Shown: positions 1 through 8,549 of the stretch, piece by piece | Layout: each line of letters opens with the position of its first letter | How positions within the stretch are numbered: the first letter of the stretch is position 1 | Assembly: GCA_963735885.1 (NCBI GenBank) | Contig: CAVTMP010000008.1 | Coordinates: 62,001 to 126,000 of the forward strand | Length of the DNA stretch: 64,000 nt | Origin: JBBSBL01 sp963735885 | Lineage (GTDB): Bacteria; Actinomycetota; Thermoleophilia; Solirubrobacterales; Solirubrobacteraceae | Reading direction: 5' to 3' | Translations under genes and position numbers: made by a program | Notes under the pieces: generated by a model | What the model saw: only the letters and a program-made list of their open reading frames with translations | The model's database searches: none | Told to the model about the DNA's origin: nothing

Positions 1-443
1 GCCGGGGTGATCTGCAGCCCTCGTCCGTAGCGCAGCAGGACGTCGCGACCGAGCCGGTGCCCCAGCCAGTAGGAGGTGACATCGCCGGCCACCGCGGCGA
101 ACCAGACGATCGCGATCAGCACGAAGAGGTCGATCTCGCCCTGCCCGGCCACGAGCCCGCCGACCATCACCGCGCTCTCGCCCGGGGCGACGAGTCCGAC
201 GAACGCCCCGGTCTCGAGGAAGGCGAGCACGCCGACCAGGAGATAGGTCCACGTGCCCAGCGTCTGGCCGAGATCGCGGATGAGCTTCTCGAGGTTCGGC
301 GGATGGACGAGGCCGGAGCCGTAGACGGCGAAGCCCGCGATCGCGACGAGGGCGAGGATGCGCCCCTCCCAGCCGAATCGCCGCCAGCGCCAGGCCAGCA
401 GCGCGGCGAGGACCACGGCGACCCCGAGCGGGAACGGCTTCAC
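1..443 (-). CDS. DedA/VTT-domain membrane protein, partial (3' end outside window)
   Basis: About 147 N-terminal codons are visible before the gene runs off the window. It begins at a GTG whose last bases overlap the ispE stop codon (GTGA, 440-443), so it is translationally coupled to ispE. The N-terminus has hydrophobic segments around residues 4-17 and 28-42, then the start of a SNARE-associated (VTT/DedA) domain with a membrane stretch, an L-E-x-G segment followed by A-P-G-E, and further on G-D-V-T-S-Y-W-L-G. DedA proteins are inner-membrane proteins that include lipid-carrier and phospholipid flippases. The substrate cannot be read from this fragment. Confidence 0.82.
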   Translation of the reverse strand, partial: MKPFPLGVAVVLAALLAWRWRRFGWEGRILALVAIAGFAVYGSGLVHPPNLEKLIRDLGQTLGTWTYLLVGVLAFLETGAFVGLVAPGESAVMVGGLVAGQGEIDLFVLIAIVWFAAVAGDVTSYWLGHRLGRDVLLRYGRGLQITP

Positions 444-1372
444 GCCGGCTCCTCCGCGGCCGGCCTCGGGGCCGCCCAGGCGGCGTCGACCGGCGCGCAG
501 GCCACCGGCGCGGGATCGCGACCGGCCAGCGCGACGGCGGCCGTCTCGGCCCGGCGGGGCCCGTCCGCTCCCAGGAAGAGGCCGAACACCGTCGGCCCCG
601 AGCCGCTGACCATCGCGTGGTCCGCGCCGGCCGCCAGCGCGCCCTCGAGCGCCCGCCCGATCGATGGGCAGAGCGCGGCGGCCGCGGGCTGGAGATCGTT
701 GACCAGGGCGTCCGGCGCCGGGAGGGCGCCGTCGGCGAGCTCGGCGAGCGCGCGCTCGTGGCGTTCGCGCAGCTCCGCCGCCCCGCGGGCCAGGCCGAGG
801 CGGTCGGCCTCCGCGAAGACGTCGGCCGTGGCGAGGCGGTGAGGCGAGGGCAGCACGAGGATCCCGTGGGCGGGCGCCGAGGCGAGGGCGCGCACCCGCT
901 CGCCGGCTCCCTCCACGGCCACCAGGCCGGGGGCGAGCAGGGCGGGGACGTCGGCGCCGAGCCCGAAGGCGACGGCATCGAGCGCCGCGCGGTCGGCGGG
1001 CCCGAGCCCTTCGAGCGGGCGCCCGGCGGCGCTCGCCGCCAGGCGCAGGGCGGCCGCGGCGTCGGACGAGCCCCCGCCCATGCCGGCGGCGACCGGGATG
1101 CGCTTGTCGATGTCCAGCCGCACCGGCGGGCCCCGCCGGCCGGTGGCCTCCCGGTAGGCGGCGAGCGCGCGCGCGGCGAGGTTCTCGCCGTCGACGCCCG
1201 GGCACACGACGAGGTCGTCCTCGATCCCCTCGGGGGCCGGAGCGAGGCGAACCTCGTCGGCCAGCGACGTCGCCTCGACCACCGAGGCGAGGGCGTGGTA
1301 CCCGTCGGCCCGCCGCGGGCCGAGGAGCAGCGAGAGGTTCACCTTGCCGGGGGCACGGGCGACGAGCCTCAC
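440..1372 (-). CDS. ispE: 4-diphosphocytidyl-2-C-methyl-D-erythritol kinase
   Basis: IspE phosphorylates CDP-ME in the cytosolic MEP pathway of isoprenoid synthesis. The 310-residue length fits the GHMP kinase family. The N-terminal A-P-G-K-V-N-L substrate motif is at residues 7-13 and the glycine-rich ATP loop P-V-A-A-G-M-G-G-G-S-S-D at 93-104. A late G-S-G-P-T-V-F-G block is the third GHMP motif. The GTG start at 1372 overlaps the rsmA stop by 4 bp. The order metG-tatD-rsmA-ispE is common in actinobacteria, so this is a housekeeping operon rather than a dedicated isoprenoid operon. Confidence 0.95.
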   Translation of the reverse strand: MRLVARAPGKVNLSLLLGPRRADGYHALASVVEATSLADEVRLAPAPEGIEDDLVVCPGVDGENLAARALAAYREATGRRGPPVRLDIDKRIPVAAGMGGGSSDAAAALRLAASAAGRPLEGLGPADRAALDAVAFGLGADVPALLAPGLVAVEGAGERVRALASAPAHGILVLPSPHRLATADVFAEADRLGLARGAAELRERHERALAELADGALPAPDALVNDLQPAAAALCPSIGRALEGALAAGADHAMVSGSGPTVFGLFLGADGPRRAETAAVALAGRDPAPVACAPVDAAWAAPRPAAEEPA

Positions 1373-2250
1373 GTCGCCAGCTCCCGCGCCAGCGCCGCGA
1401 ACTGGGCCGGGGCCAACCGCTCGGCGCGGGCGTCGGCGGGCAGGCCGAGCCGCTCCAGCGACGCGCGCGCTCGCTCGCGGACGTCCGGGGCCGCCCCGGG
1501 CGCGAGGGCGAGCGAGCGGGGGAGCGCCTTGCGCCGGTGGGCGAACGCGGCCCGGACGAGCGCGCGCACCTCCGCCGGGGGCGCCGGTCCGCGCCGGTCG
1601 AGCCCGACGAGCACCGAGTCGACGTTCGGCACCGGCACGAACACTCGGCGCGACACCGGCCGGAGCACCCGCACCGCGCAGGCGAGCTGCGCGAGCACCG
1701 AGGGCGCTCCGTAGGCGGAGGTCCCCGGCGCGGCCGCGAGCCGCTCGCCGACCTCGCGCTGGACCATGACGACCCACCGCCGGGCGCCCGGCAGGTCGGC
1801 GATCGTGGAGAGGATCACCGTCGCGGCGATGCCGTAGGGCAGGTTGGCGACGACCTTCGTCGGCGCGGGATCGAGCCCGCCGAGGTCGAGCGCCAGGGCA
1901 TCGGCGAGATGGAGCGTCGTGTTCTCGAAGGGCTCGAGGGCCTCCTGCAGCGCCGGCGCGAGCCGCGCGTCGATCTCCACCACGTGGAGGTGGCCGACGC
2001 GGGCGGCGAGGTGCTCGGAGAGGACACCGAGCCCGCCGCCGATCTCGAGCACGACGTCGGCGGGATCGAGCGCCGCCGCGCGCGCGACGACCCCGAGCAG
2101 GTTGGAGTCGGCGAGGAAGTTCTGGCCGAGCTCGCGGTTCGGCCGGATGCCGTGCGCGCGCAACCGGCGCAGCGACGCCTGGGTCGGCCCGCGGGCGGGC
2201 GCGGCGGGCGCGGCGGCCGCGCCCGCCGGGCGACCCCGCGGCGGGCTCAC
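1369..2250 (-). CDS. rsmA: 16S rRNA (adenine1518-N6/adenine1519-N6)-dimethyltransferase
   Basis: RsmA (KsgA) dimethylates two adjacent adenosines in helix 45 of 16S rRNA late in 30S assembly, using SAM. The 293-residue protein has L-G-Q-N-F-L-A-D near residue 41, SAM motif I (E-I-G-G-G-L-G) at 69-75 and the catalytic N-L-P-Y motif at 136-139. The chosen GTG at 2250 overlaps the tatD stop by 4 bp and leaves a 20-residue Ala/Pro-rich N-terminus. Some homologues may start slightly later. Confidence 0.95.
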   Translation of the reverse strand: MSPPRGRPAGAAAAPAAPARGPTQASLRRLRAHGIRPNRELGQNFLADSNLLGVVARAAALDPADVVLEIGGGLGVLSEHLAARVGHLHVVEIDARLAPALQEALEPFENTTLHLADALALDLGGLDPAPTKVVANLPYGIAATVILSTIADLPGARRWVVMVQREVGERLAAAPGTSAYGAPSVLAQLACAVRVLRPVSRRVFVPVPNVDSVLVGLDRRGPAPPAEVRALVRAAFAHRRKALPRSLALAPGAAPDVRERARASLERLGLPADARAERLAPAQFAALARELAT

Positions 2251-2996
2251 CACCCGTAGGCCTCGGCCGCGCTCGCGTCGAGGGCGCGGTCGAGGTCGGC
2301 GTAGTCCGCGCCGCGCTCCTCCGCCACCGCCTCGGCGGTGAGCACGACGTTCGCCGGGCGGTTGCGCTCCTTGCGCACGGCCTGCGGCGTGAGGTAGGGC
2401 GCGTCGGTCTCCACCAGCAGCCGCTCCGGCGGGACCCGGCGGGCGGCGTCCCGCAGCCCGTCGGCGCCGGGGTAGGTGACGTTGCCCGCGAACGAGAGCC
2501 ACCAGCCCCGCTCCAGGCACTCCTCGACGTGCTCGGTGAGCGAGAAGCAGTGGAGGATCACGCGCACCCCGTTCGCCTCCGCGCGGAGGATCGCCATCGT
2601 CTCCTCGGCCGCCGCGCGCGTGTGGATGACGAGCGGCTTGCCGGTGGCGCGCGCGAGCCCGATCTGCGCGCGGAAGGCGCGCTCCTGGTCGGCGCGCGGG
2701 GCGCGATCGCGGAAGAAGTCCAGGCCGGTCTCCCCGATCGCCACGCAGCGCTCGTGCGCGGCGAGCGCCTCGAGCTCGGCGAGGTCGGCGTCGTCGAAGC
2801 CGGTGGCGCTGCTCGGATGCCGCCCGACGGCCGCGAAGACCTGCGGGAAGTCCTCGGCGAGGGCGAGGGCGGCCCGGCAGGAGGTCCCGTCGGTGCCGAC
2901 GGTCAGCAGCCGCCGCACGCCCTGGCGGTCCGCCTCGGCCACGAGGTCGGCGGCCGGCTCGCGGCAGACGTCGAGGTGGGTGTGGGCGTCGATCAT
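2247..2996 (-). CDS. tatD: TatD-family metal-dependent hydrolase (DNase)
   Basis: This 249-residue TIM-barrel metallohydrolase carries the full family ligand set: His5 and His7 in D-A-H-T-H-L-D, Glu89 in G-E-T-G-L-D-F, His125 in V-I-H-T-R, His149 in L-H-C-F-S and Asp198 in E-T-D-A-P-Y. TatD/YcfH proteins are cytosolic 3'-5' exonucleases or deoxyribonucleases, with proposed roles in DNA repair and D-aminoacyl-tRNA metabolism. The ATG start overlaps the metG stop (ATGA), placing it second in the metG-tatD-rsmA-ispE operon. Confidence 0.93.
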   Translation of the reverse strand: MIDAHTHLDVCREPAADLVAEADRQGVRRLLTVGTDGTSCRAALALAEDFPQVFAAVGRHPSSATGFDDADLAELEALAAHERCVAIGETGLDFFRDRAPRADQERAFRAQIGLARATGKPLVIHTRAAAEETMAILRAEANGVRVILHCFSLTEHVEECLERGWWLSFAGNVTYPGADGLRDAARRVPPERLLVETDAPYLTPQAVRKERNRPANVVLTAEAVAEERGADYADLDRALDASAAEAYGW

Positions 2997-4492
2997 CGCT
3001 TCGGGAAGAGCGGATCGAGCGCCGTGGCGGCGCCGCCCGTGCCCTGCGCCGCGAAGGCGGCCGCCGCCCAGCCGGTGTCGGGCCGGCCCAGGGCGGCGAG
3101 CAGCCGGCTCGTGGTGTCGGGCATGTAGGCGTGGAGCGCCACCGTCACGACGCGCAGGCCCTCGGCGAGCGAGGCGAGCACGAGGTCGAGCTCGCCGGCC
3201 GCCGCCGGGTCCTTCGCGATCTGCCACGGGGCCCGCTCCTCGACGTAGCGGTTCAGGCGCCGCACCCGGGTCCAGATCGCCTCCAGCGCCGCGGTCAGCT
3301 CGACCCGGTCGAGCCGCTCCGCCACCTCGTCCGCCAGGCCGTCGAAGTCCGCGGCGAGCGCCGGGTCGTGCGTCGCCGCCGGAACCGCGCCGTCGCGGTA
3401 GCGGGCGATCATCGCCAGCGTCCGGCTCGCCAGGTTGCCGTAGTCGTTGGCCAGCTCGCTCTCGTAGCGCGCCTCGAAGCCCGCCGTGGACACCGACCCG
3501 TCCTGCCCGAAGGAGACCTCGCGCAGGCAGTAGTAGCGCAGCGCGTCGGTGCCGAACTGGTCCATCACCGCGAACGGATCGAGCACGTTGCCCAGCGACT
3601 TCGACATCTTCTCGCCGTCCATCAGCAGGTAGCCGTGGACGAACAGGTGGCGCGGCACGGCGAGCTCCGCGGCCATGAGCATCGCCGGCCAGTACACGGC
3701 GTGGAACTTGAGGATGTCCTTGCCGATGAGGTGCCACGTCGCCGGCCAGAAGCGCGCGGTGAGATCCTCGCCGTCGCGCGCGAAGCCGAGCGCCGTGTAG
3801 TAGTTGAGCAGCGCGTCGAACCACACGTAGAAGACCTGCTCGGGGTCCCAGGTGACCGGGACCCCCCAGGTGAGCGACGCCCGGGAGAGCGACACGTCGC
3901 GCAGGCCGGAGCGGATGAAGGAGAGCGCCTCGTTGCGCCGCTCGGACGGGAGCACGAAGTCGGGTCGCTCGGCGTAGAGGCGCTCGAGCGGCTCCTGGAA
4001 CGCCGAGAGGCGGAAGAACCAGTTGTCCTCCGCCTCGCGCACGAGCGGGATGTGGTGGATCGGGCATGTGTTGTCCGGCCCGATCTCCTGATCGGTCTTG
4101 AAGTCGGCGCACTTCGGGCAGTACCAGCCCTCGTAGCGGCCGCGGTAGACGTGGCCGCGGTCGTGGATGCGCTGCATGACCTCCTGCACCCGGGCCTCGT
4201 GCCGCGGGTCGGACGTGCGGATGAAGAAGTCGTTGCTCGCCTCGAGCCGGGGCATGAGCGCCTCGAAGCGCGCGGCGTTGCGATCGGCGAGCTCGCGTGG
4301 GGACACGCCCTCGACGAGGGCCGCCTCCGCCACGGGCTCCCCGTGCTCGTCGGTTCCGGTGAGGAAGAAGACCTCCTCGCCGCGCTGGCGCTGGTGGCGG
4401 GCCAGCACGTCGGCGGCGATCGTCGTGTACGCGTGCCCGAGGTGCGGCTGCGCGTTGACGTAGTAGATCGGCGTGGTGACGTAGTAGGCCAC
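2993..4492 (-). CDS. metG: methionyl-tRNA synthetase
   Basis: This class Ia synthetase charges tRNA-Met with methionine in the cytosol. The HIGH motif appears as H-L-G-H at residues 17-20, a zinc knuckle (C-P-K-C followed by C-P-I-H) lies around residues 125-150, and K-M-S-K-S follows around residue 295. At 499 residues it is the short form without the C-terminal EMAP/Trbp111 tRNA-binding domain of longer MetG proteins. It heads the four-gene overlap chain down to ispE, and 99 bp separate it from the upstream LytM-like gene. Confidence 0.96.
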   Translation of the reverse strand: MAYYVTTPIYYVNAQPHLGHAYTTIAADVLARHQRQRGEEVFFLTGTDEHGEPVAEAALVEGVSPRELADRNAARFEALMPRLEASNDFFIRTSDPRHEARVQEVMQRIHDRGHVYRGRYEGWYCPKCADFKTDQEIGPDNTCPIHHIPLVREAEDNWFFRLSAFQEPLERLYAERPDFVLPSERRNEALSFIRSGLRDVSLSRASLTWGVPVTWDPEQVFYVWFDALLNYYTALGFARDGEDLTARFWPATWHLIGKDILKFHAVYWPAMLMAAELAVPRHLFVHGYLLMDGEKMSKSLGNVLDPFAVMDQFGTDALRYYCLREVSFGQDGSVSTAGFEARYESELANDYGNLASRTLAMIARYRDGAVPAATHDPALAADFDGLADEVAERLDRVELTAALEAIWTRVRRLNRYVEERAPWQIAKDPAAAGELDLVLASLAEGLRVVTVALHAYMPDTTSRLLAALGRPDTGWAAAAFAAQGTGGAATALDPLFPKR

Positions 4493-4591
4493 GGGCGCCG
4501 AAGGCTAGATGACCGATCCCGCGGCACGGCCCGCGCGCTCGAGGGCGCGCATCGGCGACGGGATGGTCTTCCCGGGGCGCCTGCCCCCGAA

Positions 4592-5406
4592 CTACCGCCC
4601 GGCCGCCGCCCGCGACGATCGCGGGGCTCCGCTCCGCCGGCGACGACCCCGTCGGCGGGCCACCCGCGCCCCTCCACCGAGGCTCGCCGCTCCGAGGGAG
4701 GCCGCCAGGAGCCCGGCGCCGACCGGGAGCCAGAGGCGGCCGAGCGGCAGCGCGCCGCCGGGCTCGGGCGCCGGGACCCGCCGTGTCGCCGGCAGACGCC
4801 GTGTCGCCGGCACGTGCGCCGCAGACGCGGTGGCGCCGGGACGCGCCGTGGCGCCGGCACGGCCGAAGGCGGCGACGGGATCGCCGGCGAGGCGGGCCGT
4901 CGGACCGGCGGCGGCGCCACGGGCGCCGGCGGTCGCGCGACGTCGGGGTCGCCGAGCAGGCGCAGCGGATCGACGTAGGCCCCCGTCGCATCGCGGCGCC
5001 GCGCGCCGAGGCCGACCTGCGGCCCCGCGACGCGCGGGCGCCCGCTGGCCCCCACCGTGCCGATGCGCTCGCCGCGGATCACGCTCGCCCCGCGACGCAC
5101 CGTCAACGCCGCGAGATGGACGTAGGTGGCCGACAACGGCCCGCAGGCGACGGCGGCGGTGACGCCGTTGTCGCCGACGTGCCCGGCGAAGGTGACCGTG
5201 CCCCCGCACGCCGCCCGCACCGCCGTCCCGGCGGGCGCCGCGATGACGATGCCGCGCCGCTGGCCGGGCGCGAACCGGTCGGGCCCGAGGGAGAAGCGCG
5301 CGGCGAGACGGCCGCGCGCGGGCCACGACCAGGGCGCCGCGGCGGCGACCGGGATCGGCGCCCAGAGGGCGCTCAGGACGGCGGCGAGGACGAGTGCGGG
5401 GAGCAC
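4592..5406 (-). CDS. secreted M23/LytM-like protein, degenerate metal site, frame broken
   Basis: The GTG at 5406 opens a signal peptide (hydrophobic residues 3-22), then a M23/LytM beta fold with A-A-P-A-G-T-A-V-R-A and ending Y-V-D-P-L-R-L-L. The zinc ligands of active M23 peptidases are missing: the H-x-G-I-D site reads R-R-G-I-V, and the final H-x-H site reads V-G-L-G. It is therefore probably a non-catalytic LytM factor. A Pro/Ala-rich linker follows. The starting frame does not stop until deep inside metG, whereas another frame gives Leu-Pro-rich sequence, a transmembrane segment and basic tail ending in TAG at 4592. A single indel in the tandem repeat at 4781-4862 would join them. Confidence 0.68.
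4781..4862. repeat. short GC-rich tandem repeat inside the LytM-like gene
   Basis: Two 18-bp units (4781-4798 and 4799-4816) share the first 14 bases (ccgtgtcgccggca). They are followed by related gcgccgg(c/g)acg steps to 4862. The array encodes a Pro/Ala/Arg linker. It coincides with the place where the coding frame appears to change, so slippage or misassembly here is the likely cause. Confidence 0.6.
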
Positions 5407-5509
5407 GGGACGGCGACGCTAGCCGCCCGCCCGGGCCGGCCGCCCCGGCGTGCGTGATTCGACACGGACGCGTGCTCACTCCGTCGCGTTGCGGGCGTCG
5501 TCGATGGGA

Positions 5510-6323
5510 CTACGACCCGGCCGCCACCGCCCGGTAGAGCGCGTTCGCCCGCACCCCGGTCAGCTCGCCCACCACGCGCGCCGCGACGCGCGGCTTCGCG
5601 CCGGCCTCGACGAGCCGCCGCACGGCCTCGAGCGCCGGCCCGAGATCCTCCGGGCGCCGCGTCGCGGCCGCCGACGACGAGCGCCACCTCGCCGCGCGGC
5701 GCCTGCCCGGCGTAGCGGGCCGCGAGCTCCGCCGCGCGTCCCCGCACGACCTCCTCGTGCACCTTGGTCAGCTCCCGGCACAGCGCGACCGGGCGCGCGG
5801 GATCGAGGCCGGCGAGCAGCGCGAGGGTCGCGCCGACGCGCTGCGGCGACTCGAACGCCACGAGCGTCTCCTCGTTCCCGGCGAGGAGCCGCTCCAGCTC
5901 GCCGCGGCGACGCGGGAGGAACCCGGCGAAGCGCCACCGATCGGCCGGGAGCGCGGAGGCGACCAGGGCGGCGAGCGCGGCCGAGGGCCCGGGCAGGACC
6001 TCGACCGCCAGGCCCGCGTTCACGCACGCCCGGACGAGCACGTATCCCGGGTCGCTCACCAGCGGCATCCCGGCATCCGAGACCAGCGCGACGACCTCGC
6101 CCGCGCGCATGCGGCGGACGAGCTCGGCCGACCGCTCCCGCTCGTTGTGCTCGTGGTAGCTGACCAGCGCCGCGTCGACCCCGTAGCGCTCGAGCAGGGT
6201 CCGGGTGCGCCGCGTGTCCTCGCAGGCGAGGACGTCGGCATCGCGCAGGGCGGCGAGCACCCGGAGGGTGACGTCCTCGAGGTTGCCGATCGGCGTCGGG
6301 CAGACGACGAGCCGCCCGCTCAC
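5510..6323 (-). CDS. rsmI: 16S rRNA (cytidine1402-2'-O)-methyltransferase, one frameshift
   Basis: RsmI 2'-O-methylates C1402 in the 30S P site using SAM. The N-terminal tetrapyrrole-methylase-like domain shows V-C-P-T-P-I-G-N, then E-D-T-R-R-T, S-D-A-G-M-P-L-V-S-D-P-G and the L-P-G-P-S-A loop. The GTG start at 6323 overlaps the glucokinase stop by 4 bp. After R-G-E-V-A-L-V-V-G-G the frame derails. The true C-terminus (ending A-N-A-L-Y-R-A-V-A-A-G-S) is found in another frame ending with TAG at 5510. One extra base between about 5650 and 5675 explains this, giving about 270 residues as expected. Confidence 0.87.
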
Positions 6324-7307
6324 CGCTCCGCCTCCCGCTCCGCGAGGTGCTCCCAGCCCAGCGCGGCGGCGCCGATCATCCCGGCCTCGGCGCCGAACCG
6401 GGCCGGCACGACCCGCACGAGGTCCCGCGCCGGGGCCAGGGCTCGCTCGGCCACGACGTCGCGCGCCGGGTCGAGGAGCAGGTCGCCCGCGGCCATCACG
6501 CCCCCGCCGACGACCACCACCTCGGGATTGAAGACGTTGACGAAGCCGGCGATCCCGGTGCCGAGATGGGCGCCGACCCGGCGCAGCGCCTCGACGGCCG
6601 CGAGGTCGCCGTCGTGGGCCAGCTCGGTGATCAGCGCGCCGGTCACCTCGCGCCCCTCCGCGGCCGCCCGGCCGAGCCCGCTGTCCGGCCGCTCCTCGGC
6701 GATCTGCGCGCCCTCGCGGCCGAGCGCGCTGCCCGAGGCGAGGGACTCCAGGCACCCGCGGCCGGGGCAGCGGCCGGGGCACGCGGGGCCGTCCTCGGCG
6801 ATGACGACGTGCCCGAGCTCCGCCGCGGCGCCCTGGGCGCCGCGGTAGAGGCGCCCGTCGAGGACGAGGCCGCCGCCGATGCCGGTCCCGATCGTCAGCA
6901 CGACGGCGTGGCGGTGGCCGCGGGCCGACCCGTGGAGGTGCTCGGCCACCGCCGCCGCGTTGCCGTCGTTGTCGACGGCCACCGGGATGGCCGAGACGCT
7001 CGGCCATCAGATCGTGGAACGGCAGGCCGTCGAGCGGCAGGTGGCGCGAGGCGACCGCCACGCCGCGCGCCCGGTCGATCGTGCACGCGATCCCGAACCC
7101 GGCGGCCACCGGCTCCTCCGGCGCGCCGGCGCGCACCTCCTCGACGGCGTCGAGGACCGTCGCGAGCAGCTCGGCGGTCTCCAGGCCGGCGACGTCGCGG
7201 TGCGCGCGCACGTGCACCCGGAGGTCGGCATCGACGGCGCCGACGAGGAGCTTCGTACCGCCGAGGTCGGCGCCGATGACGCAGCGCGCCGCCACCCGCG
7301 CCACCAT
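6320..7307 (-). CDS. glk: ROK-family glucokinase, one frameshift
   Basis: This cytosolic ATP-dependent sugar kinase (ROK family) probably phosphorylates glucose. The first part (ATG 7307) begins with the phosphate loop I-G-A-D-L-G-G-T-K. The second part, from about 6983, carries V-A-V-D-N-D-G-N-A-A, the catalytic Asp, and the ROK zinc motif (C-P-G-R-C-P-G-R-G-C-L-E). The two lie in different frames. Reading CATCCGGTG instead of CATCCCGGTG (minus strand, the three G at 6984-6986) restores one 329-residue protein. The stop overlaps the rsmI start. Exact sugar specificity is inferred. Confidence 0.87.
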
Positions 7308-7316
7308 ACACCGGCG

Positions 7317-8549
7317 ATGGCCGACCCCTCAGAGCCGCGCGAGCCCGAGGATCCGCCGCCCTCCTACCGCGTCTACGGCTCCGGCCGGCGGTCCCGGGCG
7401 CGCCGGCCCGACCCGCCTCCCGCGGCGCGAGGCGCACCGCGCCAGGGCAGCCGGCCGGCGGACGGCGAGGGGCCGGGCTACACCCTGTACCGGAGCAAGC
7501 CACGCGGCCTGCGCGAGCGCCTGCAGGGGGAGGAGGGAGGACTGGCCGAGCCGGGTCGTGACGGCGGCGGCCGGCGCCGCCGCGGGCGGCCGCGCCGACC
7601 CGGCGGCCGGGCGCCCGTCACCCCGAAGCGCGTGCTCAAGTGGGTCGCCCTCGCCGTGGCCGGCTGGCTCGCCTTCTCGCTCGTCCTCTTCCTCGTCAGC
7701 GCCTACATCGAGTCCTCGAAGGTCCCCGACGTCACGAAGAACGCGGTGGCCGGAGGGGGCTTCCCGCCGTTCACGGCGACGACGATCCTCGTCCTCGGCT
7801 CCGACGCGCGGCCCAAGGGCTCCAAGGAGCCGGGCGCGGCGACCGCCGGGAAGCGCTCCGACACGATGATGCTCGTCCGCGCCGGCGGGGGCCAGGCGAA
7901 CAAGCTCTCGATCCCGCGCGACACGGTGGTGGACGTCCCCGGCGTCCCGGGACGCCACAAGATCAACGCCGCCTACGGCTTCGGCGGGGCCGCGCTCGCG
8001 GTCAAGACGGTCGAGCGCTACACGGGCGTCGACGTCGACCACGTCGTCGAGGTCAACTTCGAGAACTTCCCGAAGTTCATCGACGCGCTCGGCGGCGTCG
8101 ACGTGACCACCGGGTGCGTGGTGTCGGACATCAACGGCGGCACGCGCAACGGCGGGTACAGCCTCCGGCTGCGCAAGGGCGAGAACCATCTCGACGGCAA
8201 GCAGGCGCTCGCGCTCGCGCGCACGCGGAAGAACCGGTGCGCGCCGAACGAGAACGACCTGACCCGGGCCAGGCGCCAGCAGCAGATCCTCGCCGGCATC
8301 AAGGGCGCGCTCTTCTCCCCGACCACGTTCTTCCGGCTGCCCTGGGTCGCGTGGACGGCGCCGCAGGCGATCCGCACGGACATGGGCGGCTTCTCGCTGC
8401 TCGGCGTCGGCGCGGGGCTGGCGATCGCGGGCTCGCCCCCGCCGCAGGTGCTGAAGCCCGACGGCGTCGAGGCCGCGGACGGCGGCATCGGCGTGACGGT
8501 GTCCGACGGCGAGAAGCGGCGCGAGATCCGCCGCTTCATGGATGGATAG
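7317..8549 (+). CDS. LytR-CpsA-Psr (LCP) family cell-envelope glycopolymer transferase
   Basis: LCP enzymes attach lipid-linked wall polymers or arabinogalactan-type glycans to peptidoglycan on the outer membrane face. The 410-residue protein has about 100 disordered, Arg/Pro-rich cytoplasmic residues, one transmembrane helix near 105-130, and an extracellular LCP domain from about 150. Visible LCP signatures are V-L-G-S-D-A-R, R-S-D-T-M-M-L-V, S-I-P-R-D-T-V-V and K-I-N-A-A-Y-G. The ATG lies only 9 bp from the divergent glucokinase ATG, leaving no room for a normal leader, so a leaderless transcript is likely. The target polymer is unknown, but the large glycan locus downstream is an obvious candidate. 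Confidence 0.9.
   Translation: MADPSEPREPEDPPPSYRVYGSGRRSRARRPDPPPAARGAPRQGSRPADGEGPGYTLYRSKPRGLRERLQGEEGGLAEPGRDGGGRRRRGRPRRPGGRAPVTPKRVLKWVALAVAGWLAFSLVLFLVSAYIESSKVPDVTKNAVAGGGFPPFTATTILVLGSDARPKGSKEPGAATAGKRSDTMMLVRAGGGQANKLSIPRDTVVDVPGVPGRHKINAAYGFGGAALAVKTVERYTGVDVDHVVEVNFENFPKFIDALGGVDVTTGCVVSDINGGTRNGGYSLRLRKGENHLDGKQALALARTRKNRCAPNENDLTRARRQQQILAGIKGALFSPTTFFRLPWVAWTAPQAIRTDMGGFSLLGVGAGLAIAGSPPPQVLKPDGVEAADGGIGVTVSDGEKRREIRRFMDG

Noticed and set aside
57..2341. Long plus-strand open frames across ispE-rsmA
   Set aside because: They are antisense shadows caused by high GC content; Arg/Gly/Ala-rich, no motifs, and the opposite strand has clear enzymes.
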